From Antedon mediterranea (Eukaryota > Echinodermata > Crinoidea > Comatulida > Antedonidae): DNA of 64,000 bases. The stretch spans positions 22,194,501 through 22,258,500 of the forward strand of contig NC_092672.1 in NCBI RefSeq assembly GCF_964355755.1. Direction: 5' to 3'. Under the pieces are notes generated by a model that made no database searches, was not told the origin of the DNA, and saw only the letters and a list, made by a program, of their open reading frames with translations. The position numbers and the translations under genes were made by a program. Of this stretch, positions 60,199-64,000 are shown one piece after another. The stretch's first letter is position 1. The number at the start of each line of letters is the position of its first letter.

Positions 60199-61705
60199 AT
60201 AAAATACAAGATAACAATACATAACATGTGACAACATAACACTGAATTAACATTCTACTACTTAAGGACAATGACATGGATAGCCTTGCTACATTATTGG
60301 AATAGATAAAATACAAGATAACAATACATAACATGTGACAACATAACACTGAATTAACATTCTACTACTTAAAGACAATGACATGGATAGCCTTGCTACA
60401 TTATTGGTATAGATAGAATACAAGATAACAATATATAACATGTGACAACATAACACTGAATTAACATTCTACTACTTAAAGACAATGACATGGATAGCCT
60501 TGCTACATTATTGGTATAGATAGAATACAAGATAACAATATATAACATGTGACAACATAACACTGAATTAACATTCTACTACTTAAAGACAATGACATGG
60601 ATAGCCTTGCTACATTATTGGAATAGATAAAATACAAGATAACAATATATAACATGTGACCACATAACACTGAATTAACATTCTACTACTTAAGGACAAT
60701 GACATGGATAGCCTTGCTACATTATTGGAATAGATAGAATACAAGATAACAATACATAACATGTGACAACATAACACTGAATTAACATTCTACTACTTAA
60801 GGGCAATGACATGGATAGCCTTGCTACATTATTGGAATAGATAGAATACAAGATAACAATACATAACATGTGACAACATAACACTGAATTAACATTCTAC
60901 TACTTAAGGACAATGACATGGATAGCCTTGCTACATTATTGGAATAGATAGAATACCAGATAACAATACATAACATGTGACAACATAACACTGAATTAAC
61001 ATTCTACTACTTAAGGACAATGACATGGATAGCCTTGCTACATTATTGGAATAGATAAAATACAAGATAACAATATATAACATGTGACAACATAACACTG
61101 AATTAACATTCTACTACTTAAGGACAATGACATGGATAGCCTTGCTACATTATTGGAATAGATAGAATACAAGATAACAATACATAACATGTGACAACAT
61201 AACACTGAATTAACATTCTACTACTTAAGGACAATGACATGGATAGCCTTGCTACATTATTGGAATAGATAGAATACAAGATAACAATACATAACATGTG
61301 ACAACATAACACTGAATTAACATTCTACTACTTAAGGACAATGACATGGATAGCCTTGCTACATTATTGGAATAGATAAAATACAAGATAACAATATATA
61401 ACATGTGACAACATAACACTGAATTAACATTCTACTACTTAAAGACAATGACATGGATAGCCTTGCTACATTATTGGAATAGATAGAATACAAGATAACA
61501 ATACATAACATGTGACAACATAACACTGAATTAACATTCTACTACTTAAAGACAATGACATGGATAGCCTTGCTACATTATTGGAATAGATAGAATACAA
61601 GATAACAATACATAACATGTGACAACATAACACTTAATTAACATTCTACTACTTAAGGACAATGACATGGATAGCCTTTCTATGTTTTGAAATAGATAAA
61701 AAAAG
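60139..61705. repeat. 107-bp tandem array starting inside the gene's last codons
   Basis: Fifteen copies, period 107 bp, of a unit that includes CTACTTAAGGACAATGACAT, the next codons of exon 24, the TAG stop and adjacent 3' sequence. The first copy is the coding one: its GAATTCGTTCGACTACTT is related to GAATTAACATTCTACTACTT of the others, pointing to an origin by exchange between short similar stretches in the exon and the 3' region. Copies 2-15 repeat the C-terminal 15 codons and stop as presumed 3' UTR. The last copy is degraded. Confidence 0.96.
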
Positions 61706-63655
61706 TTTTATTAAATACAGTCAACTCATCCAAAACCATACCTTTAATGTCCCATTTTTTACCATTATTCAGAATACCAGACATATTAGCTCAGCCTAAG
61801 GCTGTCCTGTTTTGAAGAGTTGACTGTATTATTAAATTATCTATCGGTTATTGTAATAATTTTTCAAACACAAGACAAATATTTAATCTTGGAAAAATTC
61901 ATACAGTAGTGATTCCGATTTAAAATCTCTTGATGGTCAATACAACTTCTCTGTCCTTAAGGAGTATACAGACAGCTGAAGTTTAAAGATGAAATGTAGC
62001 TTACCGTCACAAGTCTAACCTTTTTTTGCAAACCATATCTCTCTGTATTTGTAGCCTCTTTATCTACCCACTTGACTAGACTCATTAATGTACAATATAT
62101 AGCATCTGATGGATCATGTAGATAAAGATTTGTACATTATATTATATACATTATGAAATAAAATGTGAATAAGATGATTTATTTTTGTATATAGACAATT
62201 GTAAAAATGAACACATTTAATATTGTGTGTTTGTATGATGTGGGATTTTTAGGTGGAAGTGTGTTAACAGATATCAATAGTGATAATAGCAATAATAATG
62301 CACAGTTACAATACTGATAACAATTTAGTCACTCATATAAACAAATAAAATATATAAATATTATTATATAATTTACTTATATAATGAGGACATATTTACC
62401 TAAAGAGGGTGAGTGCTGGCTGTGTACAGGCTGATAGTCATTAAATTGTTTACACAACTTTTACCTGCTGCCACAATATTAGGTTAATTACATTTGGTAT
62501 TTTAAGATGGAAATTATCTGCAATTTTGAGGCAATTTTTATGAAGTTTAAAAATCCAATAAATTGAAAGCAGAATACCAATCTAATATAATAGTTTTTGT
62601 AAAGGTTTTTTTCTGTAGGTAGGTTATGCAAACATTATGAATTATTCATCATGTGTAGTGCATCAGCTATGTTTGTTATAATGAATTGCTATGTTTCAAA
62701 GAAATTATCAGAAAATCACTATATTAATTTATTTTGTGCATTATGAGAAATGCAGTTTATGGCTCAGCAATTGATGCAAACTAGGGGATTTAATGTACAG
62801 TATTACCAGTCTGTGGTACAAGGGTTGTTGTTATTGTAATTATTAGGTCCATTATTGACAGTCCATTGGGGGAAACAACAAAAGCTGAGCGCCGCCATAA
62901 GTAATGATGTATACAACTTTTTGTGACGGTTACACTAATCTAAGCCTGTACCACCGGTAGTATTTTCATGATAAAAAATGTTATCAACTACATGCCAACA
63001 TTATGTTAAATGCTGTTTGGATATTTAATTGTTCGTTTCATGCAATTTATGTAGTAAAAACTGCCGAATAAACAGTTCGCTTCATCAACCGGGCGTGAAT
63101 TGGTGTTTACGCGTTTTCACGAAGGATAGTTTAATAATATTTCTATATTTAAATTGTTTCTGGTATAACAAATAAATGTTAATGAAATTTAACATTGTAT
63201 CCTATTAATAACATGTATTTTATACTAATTTATATCTTAAAAACAATACTTAATTTACCGGGCGTAGATTGGTAAAGAATAGGCCGTGCTGAGTAACGCT
63301 TCGTTGATTTGTGGTGTTGCTGTTAAGTTAGGATTTTTTGTGAACTAATTTAGTATAGTAGTAAATAATTTTCTGTAGAAGTGAATGTACACTACTTTGG
63401 TATTATATATGCATTATAAAATGTTTTACAATTGCAAAATATATTATCATAATTCTATTTAATCATAATGTGACATGTAGGCCTATAATATCTATTAAAT
63501 CAAGTCTTATTTAGTCTGTATACATTCGCATCCCATCTGAGGGCGGCGGGCATCACTCTCTGTTACAAATTTATCATGCAAAAATCGCGGAATACTCATT
63601 CTTGTGATATATATTCTTTGTTCTTACTAAAATCTCATTAATCTCAAATCAACTG
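61706..63655. other. 3' flank; no gene seen
   Basis: AT-rich DNA after the tandem array. ACCGGGCGTGAATTGG (63089) and ACCGGGCGTAGATTGG (63258) are a diverged pair of direct repeats about 170 bp apart, so part of this may be an old repeat. No RNA gene or exon recognised. Confidence 0.4.
62157..62162 (+). promoter_or_regulatory. Candidate polyadenylation signal
   Basis: AATAAA about 2 kb after the stop codon and 450 bp after the tandem array. It is the first canonical hexamer I noticed past the array, but the hexamer is common in AT-rich DNA, so this is weak. Use of it would place all copies of the 107-bp repeat in the 3' UTR. Confidence 0.25.
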
Positions 63656-63853
63656 ATGGTCGCCGACGTTGACATTCCGAACAGAATACCTCCGACTCGT
63701 TTCGTTGATATGTTGAAGGAACAGACAATAAACTATTGGACAAAGCTAGCTACCTCGATTACACAAAACAGTCAACTGGTCAACAGTCAGTATTTTTACA
63801 GATTTAAAAAACAAAGCTTGTGCGTGGATAAAGCAAAAGAACGATTCACGTGA
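63656..63853 (+). CDS. Weak candidate exon or short ORF of a neighbouring gene
   Basis: A 65-codon frame opening MVADVDIPNRIPPTRFVDML, in a stretch with more balanced base composition than the intergenic DNA before it. It has no recognised domain, and no clear donor was identified, so it could be the 5' exon of a downstream gene or chance. The codon mix and the ATG in a region otherwise poor in long frames are the only support. Confidence 0.2.
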   Translation: MVADVDIPNRIPPTRFVDMLKEQTINYWTKLATSITQNSQLVNSQYFYRFKKQSLCVDKAKERFT

Positions 63854-64000
63854 CGAGTAAAGGATCACAAAGGATGATTTGATGTTACTTTCGTTCTATA
63901 GATCCGTTATATGTAGTGTTTGGACGTATTGCCTCTCCTGTTGGCTGGTAATGTTAGCAGAGGGAATAAAGGACGCCTTGAAACTTTCATCCGTCGGGCT

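Noticed and set aside
59685-60242. Minus-strand frame of 185 codons
   Set aside because: It is the antisense shadow of exon 24, whose plus-strand product has domain support and a spliced frame.

Overview
The window looks like AT-rich metazoan nuclear DNA: long introns with GT/AG borders, many transposon relics and minisatellites, and no bacterial gene layout. The frequent motif TAGGCCTA and the repeat types suggest a marine invertebrate deuterostome, perhaps an echinoderm. That is an inference from composition and gene type, not a species call.

One gene dominates. On the plus strand I can chain 24 coding exons from 13127 to 60198. Every junction keeps the reading frame, giving 3513 nt and 1170 codons plus a TAG stop. 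The 5' end lies outside the window. Domain order: ankyrin repeats (exons 1-4), death domain (exon 6), Roc GTPase (exons 7-17, with a long low-complexity insert between G2 and G3 on five small exons), COR (end of exon 17 to exon 20), a Cys/His-rich linker (exons 21-23), and a last exon (24) with a death-effector-like domain followed by a second helical segment. The parts are those of intracellular apoptosis and innate-immunity signalling proteins (DAPK1 and the LRRK/MFHAS1 ROCO family), but I do not know a described protein with this order. Exon numbers below count only exons inside the window.

Layout. 1-13126: no exon found; it holds two SINEs, a short hairpin element, a candidate solo LTR, and copy 1 of a direct duplication of about 6 kb. 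13226-32403: a 19 kb intron holding copy 2 of that duplication, a 1.7 kb element with long terminal inverted repeats, a 2.3 kb Harbinger-like element, a MITE and a perfect-looking 486-bp tandem duplication. 32404-41538: ankyrin, death and first Roc exons, with another inverted-repeat element at 33129-34692. 41539-43210: a 23-bp minisatellite that starts exactly at the exon 9 splice donor. 44208-50730: the rest of Roc and the first COR exons, with a degenerate LINE in intron 17. 50971-54641: a 3.7 kb inverted-repeat element carrying a decayed gene and a nested LINE fragment. 56115-60198: end of COR, linker and last exon, with a 26-bp minisatellite in intron 23. 60139-61705: a 107-bp tandem array that begins inside the last codons of the gene. 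61706-64000: downstream DNA with one weak exon candidate.

Exon borders were read by eye from splice signals, frame and homology; no alignment or transcript data were available.
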